DNA from: Platycnemis pennipes
Lineage: Eukaryota; Arthropoda; Insecta; Odonata; Platycnemididae
Reading direction: 5' to 3'
Length of the DNA stretch: 64,000 nt
NCBI GenBank assembly: GCA_933228895.1
Contig: OW121851.1
Span: 111,001,271-111,065,270, forward strand
Shown: positions 53,860 through 63,530 of the stretch, in pieces
Layout: each line of letters begins with the position of its first letter
How positions within the stretch are numbered: position 1 is the first letter of the stretch
The notes under the pieces: model-generated
Seen by the model: the letters and a program-made list of their open reading frames with translations, nothing else
The model's database searches: none
What the model was told of the DNA's origin: nothing
Program-made: the position numbers and the translations under genes

Positions 53860-54319
53860 CAGGGTTATTCAAAAAGAAAGAGCAGATTTCAAACATGCAT
53901 TTATTCCAAGCTCCAAATGCTGGAAACATAATTCCAACGCTTCTGGACGGAGAAAAGTTCAAAATTTCAGTCAATTGTTCAAAATTTAAACAGTCGGGGT
54001 AGAAGTTCCAGTTAAGGCCGCAGTGGCACTGTTGCTTGTCTGTAGACAAAATGGCTGCGGCACCACAGGAACAATCATTTGTGTGCTGCAATTAGCAAAG
54101 TTAGAGTCCATTGTTGAAGTGCAACGTGCATTTCGCCGCCGTTTAACAAACAACCGCCTCGTAATACATCGTAAAACAGTGTAACATATGGTACTCATAT
54201 TAAGTGCATAAAAATTGAACCTTGAACTTTGTCCAGGAATGTTGGAATTATGTTTCTATCTTTTATCGTTTGGGAGAAATAAATGTTTGAATTCTGCTAC
54301 TTCTTTTTGAATAACCCTG
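53860..54319 (+). mobile_element. Tc1/mariner-type deletion derivative
   Basis: Terminal inverted repeats of about 48 bp: CAGGGTTATTCAAAAAGAA at 53860 and its complement at 54301-54319. TA flanks both sides (53858-53859, 54320-54321). At 54051 an ATG begins MAAAPQEQSFV and, one frame on, VLQLAKLESIVEVQRAFRRR. This is the N-terminal helix-turn-helix region common to an arthropod transposase-like family (DUF4817-type). Coding stops after about 35 codons. The catalytic DDE part is deleted. Confidence 0.85.
54051..54151 (+). pseudogene. Transposase N-terminus remnant
   Basis: MAAAPQEQSF then, after a one-base shift, LQLAKLESIVEVQRAFRRRL. The resemblance is to the first helices of a homeodomain-like DNA-binding domain. 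Frameshifted and truncated. Confidence 0.7.
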
Positions 54320-54419
54320 TAGTTTAAAAATAATAAAAAATATTGTAGTTACTGCCGTAAGAGTATGAGATTGGGCATTTTACGCTGATTCCCCAAGAGT
54401 ATCCGAGAGGAAAAACTTG

Positions 54420-54490
54420 GACCTAATTGGGACTCGAACCCGCACCATATTAAGGAGGTACTAAGTAGGTACTATGACTACGCACGTCAA
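54420..54490 (-). mobile_element. tRNA-like SINE head (weak)
   Basis: The complement contains GGTGCGGGTTCGAGTCCCA, a good B-box. Upstream A-box similarity is poor. No body assigned. Confidence 0.4.
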
Positions 54491-54516
54491 AATCCCGCAA
54501 AAGAGCTATGTTATCG

Positions 54517-55438
54517 GAATCTTATCTAATGAATAACTGCCAGTTCAGAAAAATGCCTAAATGGAAATTCATCTATAGTGTGATAACGCATACTCAATGA
54601 TTGTAGGAGTTTGCTTTTATATAGCACGTTGTGGTTACATTATATTTTTAACAAGATTTTGTAATTCATTTTGACTTCGGAACATGGCTGACGTGTATTG
54701 TCACGTTTAATTTTCAAAGTGAGAGTACATGCTCATTCCTACTATTACGTATTCTAATATGGGTTAAATAATTTACTACTTGGTTGCAAATTATTCCGTT
54801 GTAGAAGACCCTCTTTGTTTTGAATTTTATAAATATTAATATTTTTGAAAAATATTTGTCAATAATGACGCTGCTACTACTGCTACCATTTGAAAGCTAT
54901 AATATTAATAACACCATGTCAATAACGAATGAGAATATTTAAATTACATAAAAAATGTAAGAAAGACCTTGGTAAGGTATAGTCCTAAATTAAGTGAGTA
55001 AATAGGCTTGTAACAACGTTCCGTCGCAAGTACCGTTGCCAATGTCAACAACATACTGTAGCGCCTCTTTCATGTAGCTAAAAGCTATCTGCTTTTTTTC
55101 GGGCAAACGTTTTTTTCTAACATTAAAACAAGAGTGGTGAGGTCAGCACTTTTTTACAATGCTAAATTCTACATAAAACGGCGCAGCTTATATTAGTTTT
55201 TCTTCAAAACGACATTTCTCTTTGCATTATTAATCTGCAACTTTTACTGCAACAGCCATACTCTGCCGTATAACCACGCATGAAATTGCTGATTTTCAAC
55301 CTCTTTGTTCCTCAAATATATGATGGAAAGACCTCATTACTTTATTGCCAATCGATAGAAGGGCCAAAAAAAGATATGTCCTGAAATTTTCACGAAAATG
55401 TCATTTACTTCGTAATTCGGTGGAGCCTCCCTTAGTGA
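54517..55438 (+). repeat. Duplicated 0.95-kb non-coding segment, copy 2
   Basis: Direct-orientation partner of 38370-39322, about 16 kb away. The order of shared blocks is fully collinear. Neither copy keeps an open frame, and no inverted termini or target duplication were found. Confidence 0.85.
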
Positions 55439-56751
55439 ATAACTTAAACATCGACTTAACCCACTCGGCCACTGCTATTGTTGATGTTAGAGTGCCCTGC
55501 AAAGAATTTATAGGGAGGAAAATTATATTGTTGCGTTTTTTTCGTGAACCCTGATCCTGAGCATCAGTCTCGTGATGACTCCTTGTTAGCGTCTGGATGA
55601 ATATCGCTGTATCCGTTCAACTGCTACCATAAGTACAACTTTCATGTGCTTATCACTACCCCCAGTGTCTTGAGTGTGAGAAAACCTGATGGAATCAGTG
55701 ACTTTTCATGGTTTAATGGAGATTTTCGGACAGTGGCTGGAATATTCATTCGGGTCCTCACGTGTATTCGCCGTCCGCTGAATTATTTGACATTGTACTT
55801 ATTTTCCGGAGAGTAATTTAAGTAAGTGTATTCTTACTCATCCAGATAATCATGTATCTCTTGGCAGAGAAGACCAAAGGAATTTGTTTCAATCCAAAAT
55901 TAAGGTTGAGCTTTGTTTTCACTTGGTAATTTTATGCGAACCCGCCATATTCGTTTTTATTGACAACTATGTTCCACGCCGAGGAAAAAACCTTAACACG
56001 GTTCCTTGTTTTCTGCACACAAGAAGTTTTGGTATTTTATTATTTCTGCATCAAGTATTTTAACGCAGTGCTAGCAGAATTTTCTGTTGTGAGAGTAAAT
56101 GACGTTTGCTTTACCTGATTCATGTGTGCAAGCGTGCACATCGCCACCTCGATTGGCAAACGTGGGTTGCTCAGCCCGAGGTTTGATTGTTTGTGGCAAC
56201 AAAGGCGACCAGTCGTTTCGCAATTCAAATGCTCCTCCTAGCAGAGTGATTGGTGACCTTGACGGAACGATTGTTAGCACCCATTATTGAGTCTCCAGCA
56301 AATCGCTGATGCGATATGAAATGGCTGCCAATCAGGTATGGTAATTCCGTTCATACGGAAGATTGTATGCGTAAATATTTCCAGATTTAGTTATATAAAT
56401 TGATATTGGTCCAAAAAATCTACCTAAATATTCAGTCCAATGAGAAAAAGCTTCAAATAAACGTACAAATTTTAGTGGCATGCTTAGATTTCATGTCCAC
56501 AGGAAGTAGATGTAAATGAAGTTATATCTAGCAGCCTAAATATGGAAGAATAACCATAATATGTAGCGAAACGTAGTTAGGTAAAAGTAATGGAAACTAC
56601 ACTTTTTACTTTGGCTATTATAGACAAATAACTGTATGGAGTGCATTTCGTCTACTATATACACGCAAACATTTCACAGTAACTCAGTGGTATTTTCTTG
56701 CAAAATATCACGTTACCGGGAAAAAATGTTGTTTTGAATACCAAACCTTTT
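55439..56751. other. Unassigned stretch
   Basis: About 1.3 kb with nothing recognised. Overlapping short frames on both strands near 56040-56290 are not convincing. Confidence 0.4.
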
Positions 56752-56759
56752 GTTATTAT

Positions 56760-57124
56760 TAGGGATGGGTCGGTTCCACTTTTTTTCGGTTCCGGTTCGG
56801 TTCTTAACTTCGGTTCTCGGTTCCGATTCTCGGTTCCGGTTCTTCATTTACCACTTACTTTGCATGGCTCAATGGTAAGATAAGGTAATCAATAATCATT
56901 TTCAGAGACTGAATTAGAATAATTCGCGACTTTGAAGCATCTAAGTACACTATTTCACCAGGTTTTAATGTGAAGCCTCCACTTTCGGAGTGTGAGTAGG
57001 TTTCAAACTGGTTTTCGCGCCAATTATTTCGGTACCGATTATTTTTGGCCTCGGTTCCGGTTCCGGTTCTAAGCTCAAGAACCGGTGGAACCGAGAACCG
57101 AAGAACCGAACCGACGCATCCCTA
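56760..57124. mobile_element. hAT MITE with 8-bp target duplication (hAT-2)
   Basis: Ends TAGGGATGGGTCGGTTC and, on the complement, TAGGGATGCGTCGGTTC form a 17-bp inverted repeat with one mismatch. GTTATTAT is duplicated at 56752-56759 and 57125-57132. Subterminal regions are built from repeated GGTTCCGGTT/AACCGG motifs. 365 bp, no coding. Confidence 0.93.
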
Positions 57125-57132
57125 GTTATTAT

Positions 57133-57550
57133 TGCAAATGCATGCGACCAAGAAGGTTAGAAGGTAATGGAGGGGGCATCTCAACCGATTCGTGAAGTAA
57201 AATCAACCAATATAGCCCGCACAGACATTTGACAGACCTGTGCCTATGGAATTCCTTGGTTAGTCGAGTTTTCTCCGCACTCGGATAACAGAAAGAAAGT
57301 ACATGAATTAACGCAATACACAACAAAAATTCCTTACGAAATAATTCTAAAATGCGCAAATACGCTAGAGACTACCAAATATGTAATTTAATTATTAGAA
57401 ATTGTTGTCTGTTTGGAATCAACTCCCATTGGAGCATAATTTATTCATACTTCTCTAAAATAGTCTCAGAAGTTTTGATTGACATGAGTGACATATATTT
57501 CGGGCACCAATCCTTAGTTGTTCATGTTTCATTACACTTGTAATCTTCAT
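57133..57550. other. Unassigned stretch
   Basis: Nothing recognised. Confidence 0.4.
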
Positions 57551-57615
57551 AAGAGGGTATACATACATTCATGCATAGTATTACAATCCTAGGATTGGTG
57601 TACTGCAGCCCTCCA

Positions 57616-57900
57616 TTACTCCCTATCCCATGCCATTTCCTTCATTTCCCTATGGTTCTTCTTCCCCGTATCCTTCTTGACTTGCCCCAAGTACTTGTCT
57701 CTTGGTCTTCCGCTGGGGAATTTCCCTTCAATTTTTCCCTCCATTATGCTGCCCACGTAATAGTTGTGTCTCATAACATAGCCAACCCCCAGTGTTCTTC
57801 TTTGGCGTATGGTGCTCCACAGTGCTCTTTCTTTCCCAATTCTTCTGTATACCTCCTCGTTTCTCATCCTATCCGTCCATTTGATCTTCAGCATCCTTCC
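57616..57900 (-). pseudogene. LINE-D C-terminal coding remnant
   Basis: A 92-codon open frame reads MLKIKWTDRMRNEEVYRRIG, RTLGVGYVMRHN, SIMEGKIEGKFPSGRPRDKY. It is the continuation of 58221-58890, displaced by MITE-G. It corresponds to 15225-15578 in the other LINE-D copy. Its stop lies near 57616, about 30 bp from the 3' end motif. Confidence 0.82.
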
Positions 57901-57904
57901 CCAG

Positions 57905-58216
57905 GGGGGTTGTGTTTGAAACAGTCGAGATTATTTCGAATAGGTAACCAAGGAGTCACGTGGTATAAACAAGAATGGCTGGCAAATTTGATGTGTTAAA
58001 ACCGCTGATTACAAACTCATTCATTGTTTACAATTGTGTTTTATCTCATTTGTGGGATCTATAGCCGAGAGAGATGAGATACACTCAAGTGAAAACAATT
58101 TTTGATAATGTAACGAACGATTGAGAGAAATAAAATTTTCAAATCATTTGTGTTTGTACCACGTGACTCCATGGTTACCTATTCGAGATAATTCCGAAGG
58201 TTTGAAACGCAACCCC
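57905..58216. mobile_element. MITE-G copy 2, inside LINE-D
   Basis: Inverted termini of about 75 bp (GGGGGTTGTGTTTGAAACAG, GAATAGGTAACCAAGGAGTC, ACGTGG on the left). A CCAG duplication lies at 57901-57904 and 58217-58220. Taking out the 312-bp element and one CCAG makes the LINE-D coding frame continuous (ETWRW on one side, RMLKIKW on the other), which fixes both ends exactly. Confidence 0.94.
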
Positions 58217-58220
58217 CCAG

Positions 58221-58890
58221 CGCCAGGTCTCGAAGGCTTCTATTCTCTTCTGGTAATTTTTTCCAATGGTCCATGCTTCTGATCCGTAGAGTGCTACTGC
58301 CCACACGAATGTTTTCGCGTACTGTTTCCTTGTCCCCAGTCTTATGCTCTTCGAGCAGAGTAGTGCCCTTTTGGCCACGAATGCCGTCTTAGCTTGGGCT
58401 ATTCGACGCTTGAAGTCTGTCGTGCTTCTTCCATCCCAGGTGATGGTGCTCCCGAGGTAGATGATTGATTCCACTTGCTCCAATCTTTCTCCTTTGAGGC
58501 GGACGTCGGCCACTGTTTTCTCTCTTCCGCGCGCAAGTATCTTGGTTTTCTTCTTATTGACTTTCATGTTGTATTCCTGCAACACTTCCTCAGTTATGTT
58601 CAGTGAGTTCTGTAGGTCTTCCTCGTTTCCTGCTACGATATCGATATCATCAGCGAAATGTAGCATGTTGATTTCTTCTCCATTCACTTTGATTCCTTCG
58701 GTACCTTGTTCTTCTATTTCTTTTATCACTTCCTCCGTACAATATTGAAGAGTGTTGGTGCCAGGTTGCATCCTTGTCGGACTCCTTTGTTAATTTTTGC
58801 CTCTATATTTTTTCCGTCTTGCGTACGTATTTGCCATTTGGTCCTTGTAGAGCTGATAGATGATTCTTCTGTCATTGTAGTCCAAGCCAA
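58221..58890 (-). pseudogene. LINE-D reverse transcriptase, palm to C-terminal region
   Basis: A frame of about 185 codons (58771-58221) carries FADDI and the thumb region. The motif B part (58890-58750) lies in an adjacent frame, so one frameshift separates them. Truncation removed motif A and the endonuclease. The RT remnant continues beyond MITE-G at 57900-57616. Confidence 0.85.
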
Positions 58891-58935
58891 CTTTTTCAAA
58901 TATATTACATATGTATATTTACAAGAGGGTATACA

Positions 58936-59162
58936 AAAATGCAATATCATGTGCCGAGTAGGTTGGACGTAATCCTTCCCAAGCACCCCCATTCTGTCGT
59001 CATCGTTACCCATAGAATAGCATGCGTACGTCCCATCCAAGCCCTACTATTCTCCGTGGTACCGACGAAAATAATCGACAGCTAGAAATTTGAACAGTGC
59101 AATGGCATATTGAATGCCGGAATGACGAACGCTCCTCGGCTCATATTTACGAGCTAGATAAA
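58936..59162. other. Short unassigned spacer between LINE-D and hAT-3
   Basis: No feature recognised. Confidence 0.4.
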
Positions 59163-59170
59163 ATGCACAG

Positions 59171-60091
59171 TAGGGATGTCACATCGACATCGATGTATCG
59201 GACTACTCGATGTTTTTTTTGCCGATACATCGAAAACATCGAGTGCTAAGACAATCGATGGAACATCGACTCGATGTTTTCAAAACACTCAACATCGCAG
59301 CGATGTTTTAGGAAACTAGCGGTTTAATAAATGTTTTTGGTTGACCAATAATTCATTTTTCTGATTATCATAAGCCTTTTAAGAATACGTACGAACCTTC
59401 CCTAATTACGCCATCTATCGTTCGCGTGTAGGGAAACAAGTGAAGGTATAAAATCGTTCATGTTTTCATCCCAGTGTTGCCTTCCAAGAACATGATCCGC
59501 CATGCCTATATCAGTACCTTCTGAGAGGATTGTATCAGCTCTCAACTTGGTGGTACAAGATAACAGGAGTAGGTTGGGGTCGCTCAATATTAAGCAAAGA
59601 GTGTTCCTTACCGATACTGGGAGGTTTAAACGTTTTAAACCCACTGTTTTTCAAATTGATGTTTTTCATACTACCAAGCTTAGAATATTTTTAGGGAACA
59701 GGTACACCCACTTTATTGTGTTATTTGTTTTTTGTTGTATTATGTTTATTTATATTTATTCAATTGTGAAACAGTGATGTTTTCTATGTATAAAAACAAA
59801 TTCAATGGAAAAATATTTGCGTACTATTTATCAATATTTTACTAAATAAGGTCCGATTTCCGAAGAATTTTCAAAATTGCAAGGTTTTAAGAAGATGCAA
59901 AATTTATGATACATAATACCTAATACATAATACCTCTATGATAATACCTAACCTCGGATTTGAAGGCATAAAAACTCGATACATCGAAACATAGATGTTT
60001 TTTGTCGATGAATAATAAGTAAGTGGTGAGTACTTTTATAAACATCGAAAAATTGACCACTCGATGTTTTTTAGCCGATGTGGCATCCCTA
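59171..60091 (+). mobile_element. hAT element with 8-bp target duplication (hAT-3)
   Basis: Ends TAGGGATGTCACATCG and, on the complement, TAGGGATGCCACATCG. Target duplication ATGCACAG at 59163-59170 and 60092-60099. Subterminal regions repeat ACATCGA/TCGATGT. Internal plus-strand sequence at 59500-59610 encodes a hATC domain remnant. 921 bp, so most of the transposase has been lost. Confidence 0.94.
59500..59610 (+). pseudogene. hAT transposase C-terminal (hATC) remnant
   Basis: PISVPSERIVSALNLVVQDN, then RSRLGSLNIKQRVFL, fits the S-x-P-S-E-R-x-x-S-x-x-x-x-V and R..L....QRVFL landmarks of hATC. The antisense frame is also open but meaningless. Confidence 0.85.
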
Positions 60092-60099
60092 ATGCACAG

Positions 60100-60933
60100 T
60101 AAAAGGAATGAAAAAAAACATTTTCTTCGTTAACATGCGTGTCGTGTATCTCAGCATCGGCTAGAAAATAGGTCGCAGACGCCGCCTGAATTGTCATTTT
60201 AAAACTAAGATTCGGTAAATGGCGCCTCATGGCTGGGATCGGCACGCGAGCGAATGAGGCCATTACAAAGGCGCCGTCTTGCTCAATAAATCTACGGGGT
60301 GTACAATTACGATGTCCTCAGCACAGCCAATAAAACAAGAGTAAATTGAACTCGGTGCCATATCTTGGCATTGCTTATGCATACGAAAGGGATATACCAA
60401 ATTTCGAAAGTAGAGCGCGTTAAGGTTGTCACGCGATTCCTCGGTCGACCTTCACGAAATATTTTTTACCTAGAGTTGGGCGTACGTCAACACTGTCCTC
60501 TTTTGAATATTATTGTCTTTTCATCAACTGTTACCCAAACGATACTTTGCTCACAATGTGCGTTTTCAGTCGGGTAAAATCGGTAAAAGTTATCGAGTTG
60601 CGTACAGGAACGTGAAAAAGAGTGGTATTAATTTGAACGTCTTCCAGCTGTAGAAATTGTGTCGTAACATAATAGGGTTTTTTCCTTTTTTACCGTCTTT
60701 ATCAAAAGATAATCACCTCTAGAGTGCATATTTTAAGCCTTTCGATTCTGAAATCACCTTAAGTATTTTTCCTCGTCAATTAAAAAGGGAAGAGATTCAA
60801 CGTCGCGAAAACGCGACGGCAAACTATTTGCATGCCGGTAAATCATACGTGTGGCGTGACACTCTTTCCTCTACCTGCCACTAGGTGGTGCTGCGGACGT
60901 TTCCAAGCAGACGGTGCACTCTTTTAAAGCTAA
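60100..60933. other. Unassigned stretch
   Basis: Nothing recognised. Confidence 0.4.
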
Positions 60934-61201
60934 TTTACTAGCATCTGGGGCAAGGGCCTAGCCACGTTGATACACCGGTTCCCGTCAGATCACCGAAGTT
61001 AAGCAACGTTGGGTCCGGACGGAGGTTGGATGGGTGTCCCCCTTCCATACCTCTACCGTGGTGTTCTTGTCCCCTGTCTGCAAGTGGCGGCAGGTTAAAT
61101 GTGGGTTGGCACAATGGATCTAAAGAGGTCTAAGTGCCAGGGGGGCTCCAGAAGGCCTCCGCCCACCCCTCCAATTTACATTTTTTTTTTACTAGCATCT
61201 G
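60934..61201 (+). mobile_element. 5S-rRNA-derived SINE with target duplication
   Basis: Insertion at 60948-61187, flanked by the 14-bp duplication TTTACTAGCATCTG (60934-60947 and 61188-61201). Its first 110 bp (about 60955-61065) is a 5S rRNA relative: CACGTTGATACACCGGTTCC, CGTCAGATCACCGAAGTTAA, GCAACGTTGGGTCCGG, GGTTGGATGGGTG. This keeps the internal promoter blocks (box A AAGTTAAGCAACG, box C GGATGGGTG). The remaining body of about 120 bp ends in a T-run. It is not a functional 5S gene because the 3' half has diverged. Confidence 0.9.
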
Positions 61202-61295
61202 AGCTATTAAATTATTGTATTATGATCATATTTTATTTATCAATGAAAATTATTTATTCAGTTGATTAATTTAAGAGTTATTATTCATTTTACTA
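61202..61295. other. Short AT-rich spacer
   Basis: Nothing recognised between the 5S SINE and the long inverted repeat. Confidence 0.4.
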
Positions 61296-61957
61296 ACAAG
61301 GAAACCTCGCGAGAGTGATGTTCGGGATCCGAATGCCGATATTATTTTCTGAAGCTATAAAGGAAATGTAGAAAAAGTGTCACGGCTTTCTTCCCCATAG
61401 GCCCGGGTTCGAGAGATAAAAGCAAGTAAAGATTTGGCGCGGAATCAGTACCTTTGAGTGAGGGCGCGTTTTCAACACCCAGCGTGGCCGAGTGCGTTGA
61501 GGCGCGCGGCCAATCACTTTTACCCCGAGCGACCTGGGTTCGAGTCCCGGTGAAGTCAATTTTTTTTCTTTCTTATAATTTAAGGAATCAATGTTACAAC
61601 CCATCCCCATTCATTTAAGTCAGTTACGTTAGTATATTTTCTTTTTTCAACTCATTTTATGGATTTTCAATGGACCGAGGACTTACGACGCGAATTAGGA
61701 GATTTTATTTTCCCATTACAGGCTCACATGCTGCCAGACGCATTAGGTTTGGATTTCGAAGATCTGTGAATACTTCTATGAAGACGCAACCTCACTCAAA
61801 GGTACTCATTCCGCGCCAAATCTTTACTTGCTTTTATCTCTCGAACCCGGGCCTATGGGGAAGAAAGCCGTGACACTTTTTCTACATTTCCTTTATAGTT
61901 TCCGAAAATAATATCGGCATTCGGATCCCGAACATCACTCTCGCGAGGTCTCCTTGT
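61296..61957. repeat. Long inverted repeat with arms of about 168 bp
   Basis: Left arm 61296-61464 and right arm 61790-61957 are about 95 % identical in inverted orientation: CCTCGCGAGAGTGATGTTCG, GGATCCGAATGCCGATATTA, GTGTCACGGCTTTCTTCCCC, AAGATTTGGCGCGGAATCAG. The loop of about 325 bp contains a tRNA-like SINE head. The same 25 residues can be read from both arms, a by-product of the repeat and not a gene. It could be a foldback transposon or two inverted insertions. Confidence 0.9.
61475..61570 (+). mobile_element. tRNA-Ser/Leu-like SINE head
   Basis: CAGCGTGGCCGAGTGCGTTG (A-box with GGCCGAGTG as in class II tRNAs), an enlarged variable region (ACCCCGAGCGA), the B-box GGGTTCGAGTCCCG and then a T-run. 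Acceptor pairing is poor, so it is a SINE or tRNA pseudogene. It lies in the loop of the long inverted repeat. Confidence 0.7.
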
Positions 61958-62418
61958 AAGCGCGCAGTGAATTTGGCCCATAGTCCCGCGAAATTCAGGC
62001 CATTCTTTGCAGTAGCAGAACACTCTACGATCAATATGCCATGGAGCCTATAAAACGACTATTAATACCGTGATTAACGGAGGAGACTTATCGAAATTTG
62101 ATAGTTTTTATAGGCTATGATAATTACATTTTCACTAGACGTGAGGGGCTCTGAAATAAAAAGATAAGCTCAGGAGACGAATATTTTCTATGCGATATAA
62201 ACTATATGCCTGTTACGTCAGTAACTAGTCAGCGCATCACGCCACTTCTGATCTTTTTCAGATGAGCTTAAAATATCATTTTAATCATCTATTAATCTGT
62301 GATTTCTCAAACCAAACCTTTTGCGTAAAACGGAAACATTTAAGGTAGGGCACTAATCGCAAATAATGAATTCCGTTTAATTTGATGAAGGAAATTACCA
62401 TATTGTGACGTAATAATT
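61958..62418. other. Unassigned stretch
   Basis: Nothing recognised. Confidence 0.4.
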
Positions 62419-62952
62419 AATGGGGTCGTTTACCACATTATTTTTATTGCCAAATCTGATAGAGTTTGTAAAATAAAAAGACCCGTATTTTTCCGTTTTT
62501 TTGATCCGTCAATTATTTCTCGAGTTATAAGCGGCGAAAAACAGATGTTTTTAACCCTTTCGGAAAAGTGGGCGTGGTGCAACCTCTGACGTATATCAAC
62601 TTCGTGCAATCACAACTGAGCTCGCGAAGCTACTTTGCCTTATCGCAATGGGAGGGACACAGCTGACTCAGCCTATAGGAGCAGTTGCGACAGCATCTGT
62701 TCGAGCAGACCTTCCGAGAACCCCCCTCCACTCCCTTCCCCTAAAAGCAGTCAAGGACGATAGGAAAATGACGTAAATGATATCAAAGCAGCTTTTTCGG
62801 TGGGCGTCACCTTTTGCTTATTTTAATTTTTGATTCATGAGTGAACGGTTGTGGTTAGAAAATTAATTTGTTCACAAAAATTCTTTTTTCGTCTCCATCT
62901 AACGATTTCGTGTACAAATTTCCGATTTCGGTTCCGATTAAACGCCCCCATT
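62419..62952 (+). repeat. Repeat-E copy 3, full length
   Basis: Plus-strand copy of the family described at 26339-26874, with essentially the same ends (TGGGGTCGTTTACCACATTA at the left, AACGCCCCCATTCACG at the right). It shows where the 5' part missing from copy 1 should be. Confidence 0.87.
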
Positions 62953-63049
62953 CACGATGTGATTATTAAAATGAACGAAGCCATATTATATCTAGCTGTC
63001 GCTCCGTTAAAGATTATTGGTGCCAACTTAATTGGTAACAAATTATAAC

Positions 63050-63530
63050 CGTCACTATCCAACAATCAACTTGGTTTAGTTTGACCCAGTTCTTCACTAT
63101 ATTCACCTATCGTCTAACATATTCGTATCTACGTGATTATTTTATCTCACGCCATACGTAAGAAACTTGCTTTTCTAAATGGAAGTGTTCCTTTACCTTT
63201 CTTCCGTTTTATCTTTTCCCCGAAGATCACCCCTTCATCCGACTTTCAAGTCTAAGGATATGTCTGATTAGGTTGTCTTTTCTCAAAAGTTCCCAACTTC
63301 TCTTTTCTTCCACTTTTCTTAAGACTTTTTTCCTCGGTTGATTCTTTTTGCGCTCAATTCTTCTGTGGCACCACATTTCGACTGCTTCCATTGTTCGTTT
63401 TCCTCCGGCGTTCATCCTCCACTGTCATAAAGAAGCATGCTCCAAATGTAACTTCGAATGAAGAGCGTTCTTACCTTCAAACTTGTATTTCCAGCTTTAA
63501 ATGCTAATCTTTTTTTTAGTGAAATGGCCT
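63050..63530 (-). mobile_element. LINE-D fragment, diverged
   Basis: The minus-strand frame 63415-63227 reads VEMWCHRRIERKKNQPRKK, then VLRKVEEKRSWELLRKDNLI, RHILRLESRMKG, matching the C-terminal WCYRR and RDNLIGHILR blocks at 15225-15578. The 3' terminus (ACAATCAACTTGGTTTAGTT) lies at about 63060. Upstream sequence runs to about 63530. Confidence 0.8.

Larger units (their letters stand above)
57564..58922 (-). mobile_element. LINE-D copy with target duplication, split by MITE-G
   Basis: A 13-bp direct repeat AAGAGGGTATACA at 57551-57563 and 58923-58935 flanks a 5'-truncated LINE. Minus-strand frames give INKGVRQGCNLAPTLFNI (RT motif B), HFADDIDIVAGNEEDL (motif C, both Asp intact), then TWDGR..DFKRRIAQAKTAF, EAFETWRW, and after the MITE a C-terminal RMLKIKWTDRM. 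The 3' terminus is AATCCTAGGATTGGTGTACT at about 57587. Better preserved than the copy at 15198, and a different subfamily. Confidence 0.92.

Noticed and set aside
38370..55438. The two 0.95-kb segments as LTRs of one 17-kb retrovirus-like element
   Set aside because: No gag, protease, RT, RNase H or integrase sequence lies between them; the interval holds unrelated LINEs, hAT and SINEs, and the copies differ too much.
60955..61065. Functional 5S rRNA gene
   Set aside because: The 3' half departs from 5S, a foreign body follows, and a target duplication brackets the whole: a SINE insertion.
61380..61873. Identical C-terminal 25 residues in two convergent open frames
   Set aside because: Both read the inverted arms of the long inverted repeat; a by-product of the palindrome.
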